From an uncultured Ruminococcus sp. (GTDB lineage: Bacteria; Bacillota; Clostridia; Oscillospirales; Ruminococcaceae): a stretch of 55,402 nucleotides of DNA. This document shows, piece after piece, positions 6,989 to 16,633 of this stretch. The position numbers and the translations under genes were made by a program. Position 1 is the first letter of the stretch. The number at the start of each line of letters is the position of its first letter. Location of the stretch: positions 1 through 55,402 of the forward strand of contig NZ_CAMYUE010000015.1 of the NCBI RefSeq assembly GCF_947301925.1, read 5' to 3'. Under the pieces are notes generated by a model. That model saw nothing but the letters and a program-made list of their open reading frames with translations, searched no databases and was not told the origin of the DNA.

Positions 6989-9616
6989 TCAATTGCCCTT
7001 GCGGCTGAATGCCGCTAAAACAGGTACCGCAGCGCTGAAGCCAAGCGAGGTCAGGAGCTGCGCCGTATCGGGAGCCACCGTGCTGAACACCACCTGGAGC
7101 TGAGGTACCGTTACTGCCGCCGCCAGCACCGCCGCGGATACCGCCGCAGCTCCCACAAGCTTCATATTGCCGAAGGGATTCATGGTGAAAACGGAACGGC
7201 GCTCCGAGCGGCACTCGAAAACGTGTATGAGCTGGGACACCACAAGTGTTATGAGAGCGGCAGTTCGGCAGGCCTCCTGTGTACCGCCCATGCGCATGAC
7301 CGTGCCGAAGCTGGCAAGCGTGGACAGGCCGATGAGCACGCCTCTCAGCACTATCCGCCACATGAGACCACCCGAGAAAAAGCCCTCGTCGGAGCGCCTG
7401 GGCGGTCTGTTCATAATATCCCTCTCGGGAGGCTCCATGCCAAGGGCTATGGCAGGCAGGCCGTCGGTGACAAGATTCACAAGGAGTATCTGCACAGGCA
7501 GCAGCACCACGGGCATACCCATGAGTATGCCCAGAAACATGGTCAGCACCTCGCCTATGTTGCAGGACAGCAGATACCGCACGAACTTCCGTATATTGGC
7601 GTAGACGCAGCGTCCCTGCTCCACGGCGTCCACCAGTGTTGCAAGGTTGTCGTCCATGAGGATAACGTCGGCGGCCTGCTTGGTGACGTCAGTGCCCGTA
7701 ACTCCCATAGCTACGCCCACATCGGCTTCCTTTACGGCAGGGGCGTCGTTGACGCCGTCCCCCGTCATGGTGACTATCTCTCCGTGCCGTCTGAAGCTTC
7801 GCACTATGCGGAGCTTATGGGCGGGCTCCACCCTTGCGAACACGGTGTATTTGCCGATATCGCGGTCAAGCTCCTCATCGGACAGTCTGTCCAGCTCCGC
7901 TCCCGTTATGGCGCTTCCGCCTCTTAGCAGACCTGCCTTTGCCGCCACAGCCACGGCGGTATTTTTATGGTCTCCTGTTATCATCACCGTCTTTACGGAG
8001 GCCGCCGCGCACTTGCGGATAGCGGTCTTTGCCTCCTCGCGGGGCGGATCCGTCATGCCTGCAAGCCCCAGGAATACCAGGTCTCCCCGTCGGGGCTCCA
8101 TATCCCCGGAAGCGCACACCGCCAGCGCAAGAACTCTCAGCGCCCTGTCGGACATCTCCGCAGCCCTCTCCCCCAGCCTTTTTCTCATGGCAGGAGTAAG
8201 GGGAAGGGCTTTTCCGCTGCCGTCCATATATGTACTGCACCGCGGCAGCAGCACCTCCTCCGCGCCCTTGAAGTATATCCGCTTTTCGCCGCCGCAGGCA
8301 ATATGCACCGCCATGAAGCGCTCCTCGCTGTCAAAGGGGAACTCCCCGAGACGGCGGCATGAAGCACCCAGAGCCTCCTTGGTGACGCCTGCCTTCGCCG
8401 CCGCTATGAGGAGAGCCGCCTCCGTAGGGTCTCCCGTGACCTTCCACTCGCCCTTTCCCGTCAGGCTGCCTCTGTTGCGGCCTTTGGGCGGCTCCTGCCT
8501 GCTTATCTCCGCAGTGGAGCACAGCACTCCGCAGCGCAGAGCCTCCCCGAGAGCCTTATCCGAGGACGTATCCGCAGGACTGCCCTCCCCGTCGGTGACC
8601 TCTCCGCTGACGCGGTAGCCCATGCCGCTGAAAAAGCGGGTACCCTCTGCCGTGGCAAGCTCCGTGACGGTCATGCGGTTCTCGGTGATGGTGCCCGTCT
8701 TGTCGGAGCATATCACCGAGGTGCAGCCCAGGGTCTCCACGCTGTGGAGCTTGTTCACCAGCGCCTTGTGCTTCATCATGCGGCTCACCGCAAGAGCCAG
8801 TGCTATGGTCACCGTGGCGGGAAGCCCCTCTGGGATAGCGGCAATGGCTATGGTTATGCCCGTCATCAGCATATCGAACACATTCTCGCCCCGGAGCACT
8901 CCTGCCCCGAAAACGGCTGCGCACACTGCAAGGCATATTATCGCCACCACCCTGCCGAGCTCCGCCAGCCGCCTCTGGAGGGGCGTGGGCTCCCTGTCGA
9001 TATCGCGGAGCATCTCCGATATCCTGCCCATCTGGGTATTCATGCCCGTGGCTATCACCTTTGCACGGCAGGTGCCCTTTGTGGCGGAGGCTCCGCAGTA
9101 GACGATATTGCTCTTGTTGAGGGAATTGTCGGTATCCCCCTCATCTCCCACAGACTTACCCACCGCCACGGATTCTCCCGTAAGCAGTGATTCGTCGGAG
9201 AAGAAGCCTGCCGCCCTCAGCACGGCACAGTCCGCAGGAATACGGTCCCCTGCCTCCAGCTCGACGACGTCTCCGCGAACCAGCTGCGAGGCCTCTATTT
9301 CAGAAAGTTTCCCGTCACGCCAGCATTTCGCCGTGGGAGAGGTCATGGAGCGCAGCGCCTCAAGGGTATGCTCCGTGCGGTACTCCTGCACAAAGCCCAG
9401 CACCGCATTGAGGAACACGATGAGGATTATGGTCACTGCGTCGGTGAGCTCCCCCAGCAGCAGCGATATCACCGTAGCTCCCAGAAGTATCATCACCATA
9501 ACGTCCCTGAACTGTCCTATGAATATTTTCAGCGGCCCCGTCCTCCTGCTCTCCCCGAGGACGTTCTCACCCTCGGCTTTCAGTCTCTCCGCCGCTTCCT
9601 TTTCTGTAAGACCCAT
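6989..9616 (-). CDS. Ca2+-transporting P-type ATPase (P2 type)
   Basis: Membrane ATPase that exports calcium. 875 aa from the ATG at 9616, preceded by AAAGGGTGA at 6 nt; a TTG 18 nt upstream has no spaced ribosome site. Seen: TGES actuator loop, PEGLP ion-binding helix 4, phosphorylation site DKTGT, TGDGVNDAPA hinge, and NLVTDGLPAIALG in helix 6 with the Asn/Asp ligands. The N-terminal cation ATPase domain and four C-terminal helices are present. This pattern fits the SERCA/PMCA group. The gene stands alone, convergent with mazF and divergent from potA. Confidence 0.93.
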   Translation of the reverse strand: MGLTEKEAAERLKAEGENVLGESRRTGPLKIFIGQFRDVMVMILLGATVISLLLGELTDAVTIILIVFLNAVLGFVQEYRTEHTLEALRSMTSPTAKCWRDGKLSEIEASQLVRGDVVELEAGDRIPADCAVLRAAGFFSDESLLTGESVAVGKSVGDEGDTDNSLNKSNIVYCGASATKGTCRAKVIATGMNTQMGRISEMLRDIDREPTPLQRRLAELGRVVAIICLAVCAAVFGAGVLRGENVFDMLMTGITIAIAAIPEGLPATVTIALALAVSRMMKHKALVNKLHSVETLGCTSVICSDKTGTITENRMTVTELATAEGTRFFSGMGYRVSGEVTDGEGSPADTSSDKALGEALRCGVLCSTAEISRQEPPKGRNRGSLTGKGEWKVTGDPTEAALLIAAAKAGVTKEALGASCRRLGEFPFDSEERFMAVHIACGGEKRIYFKGAEEVLLPRCSTYMDGSGKALPLTPAMRKRLGERAAEMSDRALRVLALAVCASGDMEPRRGDLVFLGLAGMTDPPREEAKTAIRKCAAASVKTVMITGDHKNTAVAVAAKAGLLRGGSAITGAELDRLSDEELDRDIGKYTVFARVEPAHKLRIVRSFRRHGEIVTMTGDGVNDAPAVKEADVGVAMGVTGTDVTKQAADVILMDDNLATLVDAVEQGRCVYANIRKFVRYLLSCNIGEVLTMFLGILMGMPVVLLPVQILLVNLVTDGLPAIALGMEPPERDIMNRPPRRSDEGFFSGGLMWRIVLRGVLIGLSTLASFGTVMRMGGTQEACRTAALITLVVSQLIHVFECRSERRSVFTMNPFGNMKLVGAAAVSAAVLAAAVTVPQLQVVFSTVAPDTAQLLTSLGFSAAVPVLAAFSRKGN

Positions 9617-9761
9617 ATTTTCACCCTTTCGCAAGCATTGTCCTTAAAGGATATGCCTGTCTGCGGACATATATTCCCTGCGCCGCGGAATCCCTTCGCA
9701 CTATGCACTTTGCACTAACGGCAGGCTGCTTTATTATGTATTATTAACTGACCTTCTGTCA

Positions 9762-9790
9762 TTGATTTTTAAACTTATATGTGTTATAAT
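9762..9790 (+). promoter_or_regulatory. potABCD promoter
   Basis: TTGATT (9762-9767), 17-bp spacer, TATAAT (9785-9790), about 60 bp before potA. Confidence 0.7.
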
Positions 9791-9850
9791 AAATCATATT
9801 TTATCGGCTTTGCATTTCTGTAATAATGTAAAAAGGAAGGGATCCGTAAA

Positions 9851-10903
9851 ATGGAAAATATCGTCAGCTTAAAGGACATCATCGTTGAATTCGAGGAGGG
9901 CGAGCGTATCCTCAAGAACATCAGCCTCGATATCAAGGACAAGGAGTTCGTTACGTTCCTGGGGCCCTCGGGCTGCGGCAAGACCACCACTCTCCGTATT
10001 ATCGCAGGCTTTCTGGAGCCCACCAGCGGAGACGTGTTCTTCGACGGCAAGCGCATAAACGGCGTTCCGCCCCACAAGCGCAACGTGAATACCGTGTTCC
10101 AGCGCTATGCGCTTTTCCCCCACCTCAACGTCTATGAGAACATCGCCTTCGGTCTCAGGGTAAAGAATACCCCCGAAAAGGAGATCGTGAAGCGTGTGGG
10201 CGAGATGCTGGAGCTGGTGAACCTCATGGGCTACGAAAAGCGCTCCATAAACCGTCTTTCGGGCGGCCAGCAGCAGCGTGTCGCCATTGCGAGAGCTCTG
10301 GTCAATCACCCCAAGGTGCTCCTCCTTGACGAGCCTCTGGGCGCTCTGGACCTGAAGCTGAGAAAAGAGATGCAGATAGAGCTCCGCCGCATACAGCAGG
10401 AGCTGGAGCTGACTTTCGTGTACGTTACCCACGATCAGGAGGAGGCTCTCACCATGAGCGACAGCATCGTGGTAATGAACAACGGCTATATCCAGCAGAT
10501 AGGCTCCCCTACGGATATCTACAACGAGCCTGTAAATGCCTTCGTTGCCGACTTCATCGGCGAGAGCAACATCGTCAACGGCTGTATGCCCCAGGACTGC
10601 GTTGTCGAGTTCACGGGACGCCGCTTTGAATGCGTGGACAAGGGCTTTGACCCCAACGAGACAGTGGACGTCGTTATACGTCCCGAGGACGTCAAGGTTA
10701 TACCTGCGGAAAAAGCCAAGCTGACAGGAATAGTGGAGTCGGTGGTGTTCAAGGGCGTTCACTATGAGATGGTAGTTGACGGCGTAGACCACAAGTGGGT
10801 GATACACTCCACCAAGGCCGAGCCCGTGGGACAGATGATAGGCATGACCTTCGATCCCTTTGATATACATATCATGAAGAAAACGGAGGAAAGTGCAGAA
10901 TGA
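9851..10903 (+). CDS. potA: spermidine/putrescine ABC transporter ATP-binding protein
   Basis: Cytoplasmic ATPase that powers polyamine import. 350 aa. Seen: Walker [10 protein letters not shown] (37-45), Q-loop, signature LSGGQQQR, Walker [14 protein letters not shown]-loop THDQ, and a C-terminal TOBE-like domain (about 270-340) ending in [12 protein letters not shown] at 9851 follows AAGGAAGGGA. The stop overlaps the potB start. First of four genes in the classical order potA-B-C-D. Confidence 0.95.
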   Translation: MENIVSLKDIIVEFEEGERILKNISLDIKDKEFVTFLGPSGCGKTTTLRIIAGFLEPTSGDVFFDGKRINGVPPHKRNVNTVFQRYALFPHLNVYENIAFGLRVKNTPEKEIVKRVGEMLELVNLMGYEKRSINRLSGGQQQRVAIARALVNHPKVLLLDEPLGALDLKLRKEMQIELRRIQQELELTFVYVTHDQEEALTMSDSIVVMNNGYIQQIGSPTDIYNEPVNAFVADFIGESNIVNGCMPQDCVVEFTGRRFECVDKGFDPNETVDVVIRPEDVKVIPAEKAKLTGIVESVVFKGVHYEMVVDGVDHKWVIHSTKAEPVGQMIGMTFDPFDIHIMKKTEESAE

Positions 10904-11703
10904 AGCTGAAATATTTCTCCGCCCCCTATCTGGTATGGATGATAATATTCATACTGGTCCCCCTGCTGATGATAGGCTTCTTCGCCCTTACGGACGATGA
11001 GGGATTCACACTTAAATATGTCTCGGACGTGGGACAGTACGCAAACATCTTCGTGCGCTCAATATGGCTTTCGCTGGTGGCTACGGCCATATGCCTCGTG
11101 GTGGCCTACCCCGTGTCGTTCATACTCTCCCGTATGGAAAAGCACAAGCAGGGCACTATGCTCATGATAGTCATGCTCCCCATGTGGATGAACTTCCTCC
11201 TGCGCACCTACGCATGGATGACTCTCCTGGGAAACAACGGCATCATCAACCACCTGCTGGGACTTGCAGACCTGGGTCCATACAAGCTCATAAATACCTC
11301 GGGAGCCGTAGTTCTCGGCATGGTATACAACTACCTGCCATTTATGATACTGCCCCTTTACTCGGTAATGGTGAAGATCGACAATTCTCTGTTTGAAGCG
11401 GCATCCGACCTGGGGTGCAGCTCGCGGCAGACCCTTTTCCGCGTAATAATCCCCCTCAGCGTCCCCGGTATCACCTCGGGAGTCACCATGGTGTTCGTGC
11501 CTGCCATCTCCACCTTCATTATCTCCCGTATGCTGGGCGGCGGCTCCAATCTTCTCATAGGCGACCTTATCGAGATGCAGTTCCTGGGCAACGCCTACAA
11601 TCCCCACCTGGGCGCGGCGATATCGCTGGTGCTCATGGTGATAATCCTGGTTATCATGACCGTCATGAATCAGTTCGATCCCGACGATCAGGTACTTATG
11701 TAA
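10900..11703 (+). CDS. potB: spermidine/putrescine ABC transporter permease PotB
   Basis: Inner-membrane permease, 267 aa with six hydrophobic helices. The EAA loop that docks on PotA is visible as [20 protein letters not shown]. It overlaps potA by 4 nt (ATGA) and is followed by potC after 12 nt. Confidence 0.94.
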   Translation: MKLKYFSAPYLVWMIIFILVPLLMIGFFALTDDEGFTLKYVSDVGQYANIFVRSIWLSLVATAICLVVAYPVSFILSRMEKHKQGTMLMIVMLPMWMNFLLRTYAWMTLLGNNGIINHLLGLADLGPYKLINTSGAVVLGMVYNYLPFMILPLYSVMVKIDNSLFEAASDLGCSSRQTLFRVIIPLSVPGITSGVTMVFVPAISTFIISRMLGGGSNLLIGDLIEMQFLGNAYNPHLGAAISLVLMVIILVIMTVMNQFDPDDQVLM

Positions 11704-11715
11704 GGAGGCGGCATT

Positions 11716-12516
11716 ATGAAAAAACTGGGAAAAATCTATCTGGTACTGGTGCTGCTGTTCCTGTATGTGCCTATCTTCGTGCTCATCGTGTTCTCCTTCA
11801 ACGAGACCAAGAGCAGGAGCGTCTTCAGCGGCTTTACGCTGGACTGGTACAAGCGGCTCTTCCATAACAGGATAATCATATCCTCGCTTATAAATACCAT
11901 CATCATCGCCTCCATAGCCAGCGTGGTCTCCACAATTCTGGGCACCTTCGCCGCCATCGGCATCAACAGCATGAGAAAGGTGCCAAAGGCTGTGGTGATG
12001 AACATAACCAATATGCCTATCATCAACCCCGAGATCGTAACGGGCGTCTCGCTGATGCTGCTGTTCGTGTTCTTCGCGGCAAGAATGAACCTGGAATTCG
12101 GCTTCGTTACCCTGCTAATCGCACATATAACCTTTGATGTGCCCTATGTCATTCTCAATGTCATGCCGAAATTCAATCAGATGGACCCCCACCTCTATGA
12201 AGCTGCACAGGACCTGGGGTGCAGCCCCTTCAAGGCCTTCCGCAAGGTAGTCCTCCCCGAGATAATGCCCGGCGTGGTAAGCGGCTTCCTCATGTCGTTC
12301 ACCTATTCCCTTGACGATTTCGTGGTCAGCTACTTCACTACAGGCTCTACCTCACAGACCCTGCCCATAACCATATACTCCATGACCAGAAGAAAGGTGT
12401 CTCCCGAGATCAACGCCCTGTCCACCCTTATCTTCATAGCCGTCGTGATAGTCCTTCTGGTGAAGAACGCCATTGAGAACAAGGCTGCCGGAAAGAACGG
12501 CGCAAAGGAGGACTGA
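11716..12516 (+). CDS. potC: spermidine/putrescine ABC transporter permease PotC
   Basis: Second permease subunit, 266 aa, six helices. The EAA loop reads EAAQDLGCSPFKAFRKVVLP, closely parallel to that of PotB. The N-terminal signal anchor is followed by the block FSFNETKSRSVFSGFTLDWY, typical of PotC. AAGGAGG precedes the ATG. Two bases separate its stop from potD. Confidence 0.94.
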   Translation: MKKLGKIYLVLVLLFLYVPIFVLIVFSFNETKSRSVFSGFTLDWYKRLFHNRIIISSLINTIIIASIASVVSTILGTFAAIGINSMRKVPKAVVMNITNMPIINPEIVTGVSLMLLFVFFAARMNLEFGFVTLLIAHITFDVPYVILNVMPKFNQMDPHLYEAAQDLGCSPFKAFRKVVLPEIMPGVVSGFLMSFTYSLDDFVVSYFTTGSTSQTLPITIYSMTRRKVSPEINALSTLIFIAVVIVLLVKNAIENKAAGKNGAKED

Positions 12517-12518
12517 CC

Positions 12519-13790
12519 ATGAAAAAGAAGATATTCTCATTGGTAATGGCCGCCCTGCTTGGCACGGGAACTCTCTGGAGCTGCGCCTCCGACGCAAAGG
12601 ACGAGGAGGAAGCCGAGGAGGAGGGCTCCGCACAGACACTGACGGTATCCGACCCCGACTACTATACCCGCTTCAAGGGCAAGGACATCTCCATAAATGT
12701 GTATAACTGGGGAGAGTATATCTCCACAGGCGCAGACGAGGGAACTCTGGACGTAAACAGCGAGTTCGAGAAGCTGACGGGCATAAAGGTGAACTATACC
12801 AACTATGCCACAAACGAGGAGCTCTATGCAAAGCTCAAGGGCGGCGCGGCTTCCTATGACGTCATCATACCCTCGGACTACATGATAAGCAAGATGATAA
12901 AGGAAAACATGATACAGAAGCTGGATATGGACAATATCCCCAACTTCAGCTACATCATGGACAACTTCCGCAATCAGGCCTACGATCCCACCAATGAATA
13001 CTCCGTGCCCTATACCTGGGGAACCGTGGGTATCATCTACGATACCACCATGGTGGATATCCCACCGGAGGAGATAGACTGGGACCTGCTCTGGAACGAG
13101 GACTACGCCGATCAGATACTCATGTTCGACAATCCCCGCGACGCCTTTGCCATCGCCGAGATAATGCAGGGCTACTCCCTCAACACCGAGGACCCCGACG
13201 AGCTGGAGGACGCCGCCAACAAGCTGAAAAAGCAGAAGCGGATAGTCCAGGGCTATGTCATGGACGAGGTGTTCGACAAAATGGAGGCAGGCGACGCTCT
13301 TATCGCTCCGTACTACGCAGGCGACGCCCTTACCATACTGGAGGGCAACGACTCCCTCGATTTCGTGGTCCCCAAAAGCGGCACCAACCTCTTTGTGGAC
13401 GCCATGTGCATACCTGCTACAGCCCGTCAGAAAGAGGCTGCGGAGATGTACATAAACTTCATGTGCGAGCCCGATATAGCCTTCGCAAACATCGACTACA
13501 TCTGCTATTCCACACCTCATCAGGCGGCTTACGATATGCTGGACGACGATGTGAAGAACAGTCCCGTATCCTATCCCGACAGTCAGTTCATCGCCGACAA
13601 GACCACTGTATTCGTCAATCTCTCCGACGAGGCAAACCTGAAAATGCAGACCCTCTGGACAGATATGAAGTCCGCCGAGGACGAGAACTCCAACCGCTGG
13701 GCGGTGCCCCTGTTCCTCGTTATCTGCGTGCTCATAATGGTGTTCGTCCTCATAAGGCGGTACATCAAAAAGAAAAAGGACATATTCTGA
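12519..13790 (+). CDS. potD: polyamine-binding protein PotD with an extra C-terminal membrane anchor
   Basis: Extracellular receptor that delivers spermidine/putrescine to PotBC. 423 aa. The N terminus is a secretion signal ending near LWSC (Cys22), a weak lipobox because of Trp at -2. An acidic linker (about 25-40) precedes the mature PotD fold with ISINVYNWGEYIS, SDYMISKMI and VPYTWGTVGIIYD. Unusually, the last 33 residues hold a hydrophobic helix (about 395-413) followed by a basic RRYIKKKKD tail, which predicts a second, C-terminal membrane anchor in place of or beside the lipid. Ordinary PotD is about 350 aa and lacks this. Confidence 0.92.
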   Translation: MKKKIFSLVMAALLGTGTLWSCASDAKDEEEAEEEGSAQTLTVSDPDYYTRFKGKDISINVYNWGEYISTGADEGTLDVNSEFEKLTGIKVNYTNYATNEELYAKLKGGAASYDVIIPSDYMISKMIKENMIQKLDMDNIPNFSYIMDNFRNQAYDPTNEYSVPYTWGTVGIIYDTTMVDIPPEEIDWDLLWNEDYADQILMFDNPRDAFAIAEIMQGYSLNTEDPDELEDAANKLKKQKRIVQGYVMDEVFDKMEAGDALIAPYYAGDALTILEGNDSLDFVVPKSGTNLFVDAMCIPATARQKEAAEMYINFMCEPDIAFANIDYICYSTPHQAAYDMLDDDVKNSPVSYPDSQFIADKTTVFVNLSDEANLKMQTLWTDMKSAEDENSNRWAVPLFLVICVLIMVFVLIRRYIKKKKDIF

Positions 13791-13798
13791 TATTCAGT

Positions 13799-13826
13799 GC
13801 GGCAGGGCTTACGGTCCTGCCGCTTA
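13799..13826 (+). terminator. terminator after potD
   Basis: GCGGCAGG (13799-13806) pairs with CCTGCCGC (13816-13823), followed by TTAT. The T-run is short. Confidence 0.5.
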
Positions 13827-13848
13827 TCCCGTAAGGTAGTGATATTCT

Positions 13849-14805
13849 TTGTTTCTGAAAAACCTCATATTCAGCCTTAACGCCACCGTTCCCGTATTCC
13901 TCATGATGGTGTTCGGCTGGTTCGTTCACAGGATAAAGCTTCTGGACGACAATGCCACGGCACAGATAAACAGGTTCGTGTTCCGTGCGCTGCTGCCCGC
14001 TCTCCTGTTCATGGACCTGTCCACAGCGGACTTCCGCTCGGTATGGGACGGGGGCTTCGTGCTGTTCTGTATGTGCGTGACCCTGCTCAGCGTGGGCATA
14101 GCCGTGATATACGCCCTCATCGTGGGAAAGGGCGCGGAAAGGGGCGAGATAGTCCAGGCCTCCTACCGCAGCAGCGCCGCTATCCTCGGCATAGCCTTCG
14201 TGAACAACATCTACGGCCACTCCACCATGGCGGCTCTGATGATAGTGGGAACTGTGCCGCTCTATAATATCATAGCCGTGACCACCCTTGCAGTGACCTC
14301 TCCCGACAAGGAGAAAACAGGCAGCAAAGGCGCCATCGCACTGAATACCCTGAAGAGCATAGTCACGAACCCCATAATCATCGGCATCGGCATAGGCATA
14401 GGCTGGTCGCTGCTGAAGATACCCCAGCCAGTCATACTCTCAAAGTCGGTGACCTATCTGGGAAACATGGCTACTCCCCTTTCCCTCATTGCTCTGGGAG
14501 CTTCCTTCAGGTTCGGGGAGGCAAAAGGAAAGCTGCCCGTCACCGCAGGAGCGGCCTTCATAAAGCTGGTGCTGTTCTGCTGCATATTCCTGCCTGCGGC
14601 GGTGAAGCTGGGCTTCCGCGGCGAAAAGCTCATAGCCATACTGGTGATGCTTGGAAGCGCAACTACGGGAAGCTGCTTCGTCATGGCAAAGAATTTCGGA
14701 CACAAGGGCACTATCACCGCCTTTGCGGTAATGCTCACCACTCTCCTCAGCGCATTCACCCTTACGGGGTGGCTGTTCCTGCTGAAAACTCTGGGATATA
14801 TCTGA
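13849..14805 (+). CDS. AEC (auxin efflux carrier) family transporter
   Basis: A 318 aa membrane transporter with about ten hydrophobic segments, of the AEC family whose bacterial members move malate or other small organic acids. Seen: N-terminal NATVPVFLMMVFGWFVHRIKLLD, the conserved central IVTNPIIIGIGIGIGWSLL and MATPLSLIALGASF. The start is TTG at 13849 with AAGGTAGTG upstream; no ATG gives the complete first helix. Substrate is not predictable. Confidence 0.85.
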   Translation: MFLKNLIFSLNATVPVFLMMVFGWFVHRIKLLDDNATAQINRFVFRALLPALLFMDLSTADFRSVWDGGFVLFCMCVTLLSVGIAVIYALIVGKGAERGEIVQASYRSSAAILGIAFVNNIYGHSTMAALMIVGTVPLYNIIAVTTLAVTSPDKEKTGSKGAIALNTLKSIVTNPIIIGIGIGIGWSLLKIPQPVILSKSVTYLGNMATPLSLIALGASFRFGEAKGKLPVTAGAAFIKLVLFCCIFLPAAVKLGFRGEKLIAILVMLGSATTGSCFVMAKNFGHKGTITAFAVMLTTLLSAFTLTGWLFLLKTLGYI

Positions 14806-14809
14806 CGGC

Positions 14810-14838
14810 TTGATTTCCGCGGAAAAATAATGTATAAT
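14810..14838 (+). promoter_or_regulatory. promoter of the zinc-ribbon protein gene
   Basis: TTGATT (14810-14815), 17 bp, TATAAT (14833-14838), close to consensus. Confidence 0.65.
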
Positions 14839-14867
14839 TAATAAAAAGACAAAAGGGGGTACGGATA

Positions 14868-15581
14868 ATGCCTTATTGCACTCAGTGCGGAAGATACCTT
14901 TCCGCAGGCGAGACCTGCTCGTGCAGCACCGACAGAAGCGGATATAATGCGCCGCCGCAGAACAACTACTATCAGGGCGGTATGCAGCAGCCACAGTACG
15001 GGTATCAGCAGTACCCACAGTACGGCTACCCTTATCCGCAATATCCTCAGTCACCGTATCAGCAGCAAAAAAAGAGCCACACGGGACTGATACTGCTGCT
15101 GGTCTTTCTCGGTCTGTTCCTTCTGGGCGCTGCCATGATAATACCTGCGATGATGAGTACCGTAAAGCGGTCAAAGGAGAGCGTCATCAGATCTGAAGCA
15201 AATCAGATCTCAAAGGCCGCAAATACCGCTCTTGTCGAACTGGACGAGGAGGGCATAAACACCAGGGGGCTTTACATTATAAGCTCCGACCCCGAAGACA
15301 ATGTGGCGGTCCCCTTTGATTCGGATACGTTCTACGAGCACATAAATAAATATTTCTACGGGGTTAGCAAATATAAATACTTCGTCGTTATCAGGAACGG
15401 CACCGCAGAATACTGCGCTGTCTCGACCAGCTGGACGAATAAGAACGACTATATCGGTACCTGGCCGGCAGGCAACACCCCCAGATACTATGACAAGGAC
15501 GGCGGCAAGGGTGCCGAGACAAAGAAAAAGGTAAATCTTGACGATCTCTACTGGCACGCCTACGACCGGATATTCGGTTAA
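14868..15581 (+). CDS. zinc-ribbon, Tyr/Gln/Pro-rich membrane protein
   Basis: A 237 aa protein of unknown function. Order seen: an N-terminal zinc ribbon (CTQCG and CSCS ligands, residues 4-21), a low-complexity Tyr/Gln/Pro linker (about 25-68), one transmembrane helix (about 73-95), then a soluble domain of about 135 residues with no recognised family. The segment after the helix is roughly pilin-like in its hydrophobic start, but a type IV prepilin site is not convincing. AGGGGGT precedes the ATG. Monocistronic between a promoter and a strong hairpin. Confidence 0.7.
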   Translation: MPYCTQCGRYLSAGETCSCSTDRSGYNAPPQNNYYQGGMQQPQYGYQQYPQYGYPYPQYPQSPYQQQKKSHTGLILLLVFLGLFLLGAAMIIPAMMSTVKRSKESVIRSEANQISKAANTALVELDEEGINTRGLYIISSDPEDNVAVPFDSDTFYEHINKYFYGVSKYKYFVVIRNGTAEYCAVSTSWTNKNDYIGTWPAGNTPRYYDKDGGKGAETKKKVNLDDLYWHAYDRIFG

Positions 15582-15606
15582 CTGTCCCCATACAGGCATA
15601 AAAAGT

Positions 15607-15647
15607 CCCCGAAGCGATAAAGCCATCGCTTCGGGGATATTTGTATT
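15607..15647. terminator. bidirectional terminator
   Basis: CCCCGAAGCGAT (15607-15618) pairs with ATCGCTTCGGGG (15625-15636). T-rich tails lie on both sides, serving the two convergent genes. Confidence 0.85.
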
Positions 15648-15677
15648 TACAGAGTTTATGACGCTGCGCGGACCGTA

Positions 15678-16403
15678 TCACGAATCCTTTGCAGGTCTCT
15701 TGAAGGTCTTGTAAAGGTCCATGACTCTGGGATCGCTGGTCTCGATATTGATGAAGTAGACCTCGGTCTCAGCGTCGTCTGTAACGAACAGGTTCAGTAT
15801 CAGCTTGTGAAGATCATCGTACTTCACGATAACTCCCGACGACATCTTTCCGTCCAGCTCCTCGGCAACGGTAGCTATCTCGGAAGCGCTGCTGTCCTTG
15901 GCAGCCGAAGTAAGTATATCGCCGAATCTGTCCTTGAGAGTGAAGGGCTGCATCACCTCGACTATAATGGTATCCATAGCGGTCCTTCCGTTGACCTCAT
16001 AGGGCTCGTTCTCATAGACAAGCACATCATCCGAAAGGGCAGCCATTGCCTCGTCAAGGAACCAGTCCTCGGGAACGTCAATGTGACCGAACTTATCGTC
16101 GCCCACGGTCTTTGTCTTCAGCTTGGAATCATCATCTGCCCATTCTATGGAACTGAGCTCGTCCACCATCTTTCTCTGAAGAGCTTCGTCCACAGTCTCG
16201 GAAGCTGCCTCTGTAGCTTCTTCCGTGGTCTCTTCCTCTTCCGCTTCCTCTGTCTCAGCCCTGGTGGTGGTTTCATCCGCAGCCGAACTTGCGGCCTTTT
16301 CAGACTTCGTCTTCTTTGAGCCTGCCTTTCCGGAACTGCCGCAGCCCCCTGCAATGGCGGCAGTAAGCGCAAAAGCTGCTGCAATAACAGCGATCTTTCT
16401 CAT
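15678..16403 (-). CDS. putative lipoprotein with acidic linker
   Basis: A 241 aa predicted lipoprotein, unknown function. From the ATG at 16403 (AAGGAG 9 nt upstream) it opens with a signal peptide ending in IAGGCGSSG, a good lipobox with lipidated Cys21. A low-complexity Lys/Ser then Glu/Thr-rich linker (about 25-75) follows, then a 165-residue domain with a strand-helix pattern (IDVPEDWF, YFINIETSDPRVMDLYKTFKRP). That domain resembles small periplasmic DUF modules but I cannot name it. A longer upstream reading to 16619 lacks a ribosome site. Confidence 0.75.
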   Translation of the reverse strand: MRKIAVIAAAFALTAAIAGGCGSSGKAGSKKTKSEKAASSAADETTTRAETEEAEEEETTEEATEAASETVDEALQRKMVDELSSIEWADDDSKLKTKTVGDDKFGHIDVPEDWFLDEAMAALSDDVLVYENEPYEVNGRTAMDTIIVEVMQPFTLKDRFGDILTSAAKDSSASEIATVAEELDGKMSSGVIVKYDDLHKLILNLFVTDDAETEVYFINIETSDPRVMDLYKTFKRPAKDS

Positions 16404-16593
16404 ATCATTCTCCTTATTGATTTTATTTGCATTTCTGCAAATATCATTATAGCACATTGTTCTATCAATAGCAACATACACGGCTAAAATTTTTCCGTCC
16501 GCCGGCACTGCGAAAAAAGCCTGCCGCAGCTCACGGCAGATATCATTAAAACGGTCAATACGGGACGTGTCATGCTTTACGGCGTATATTTCC

Positions 16594-16612
16594 GCCCTTT
16601 CAGTGCATAATA
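16594..16612 (+). promoter_or_regulatory. possible sigma-G/F-type promoter of spoVAD
   Basis: GTATA is followed after 17 bp by CATAATA (16606-16612), similar to the forespore sigma-G pattern GMATA/CATNNTA. The predicted RNA start would fall at the ribosome site itself, giving a very short leader, so this is uncertain. Confidence 0.25.
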
Positions 16613-16633
16613 GCTCCAAAAGGAGGAGATTTT

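Noticed and set aside
9869..10870. Minus-strand ORF of 333 codons over potA
   Set aside because: Same reason: mirror frame of a clearly recognised gene.
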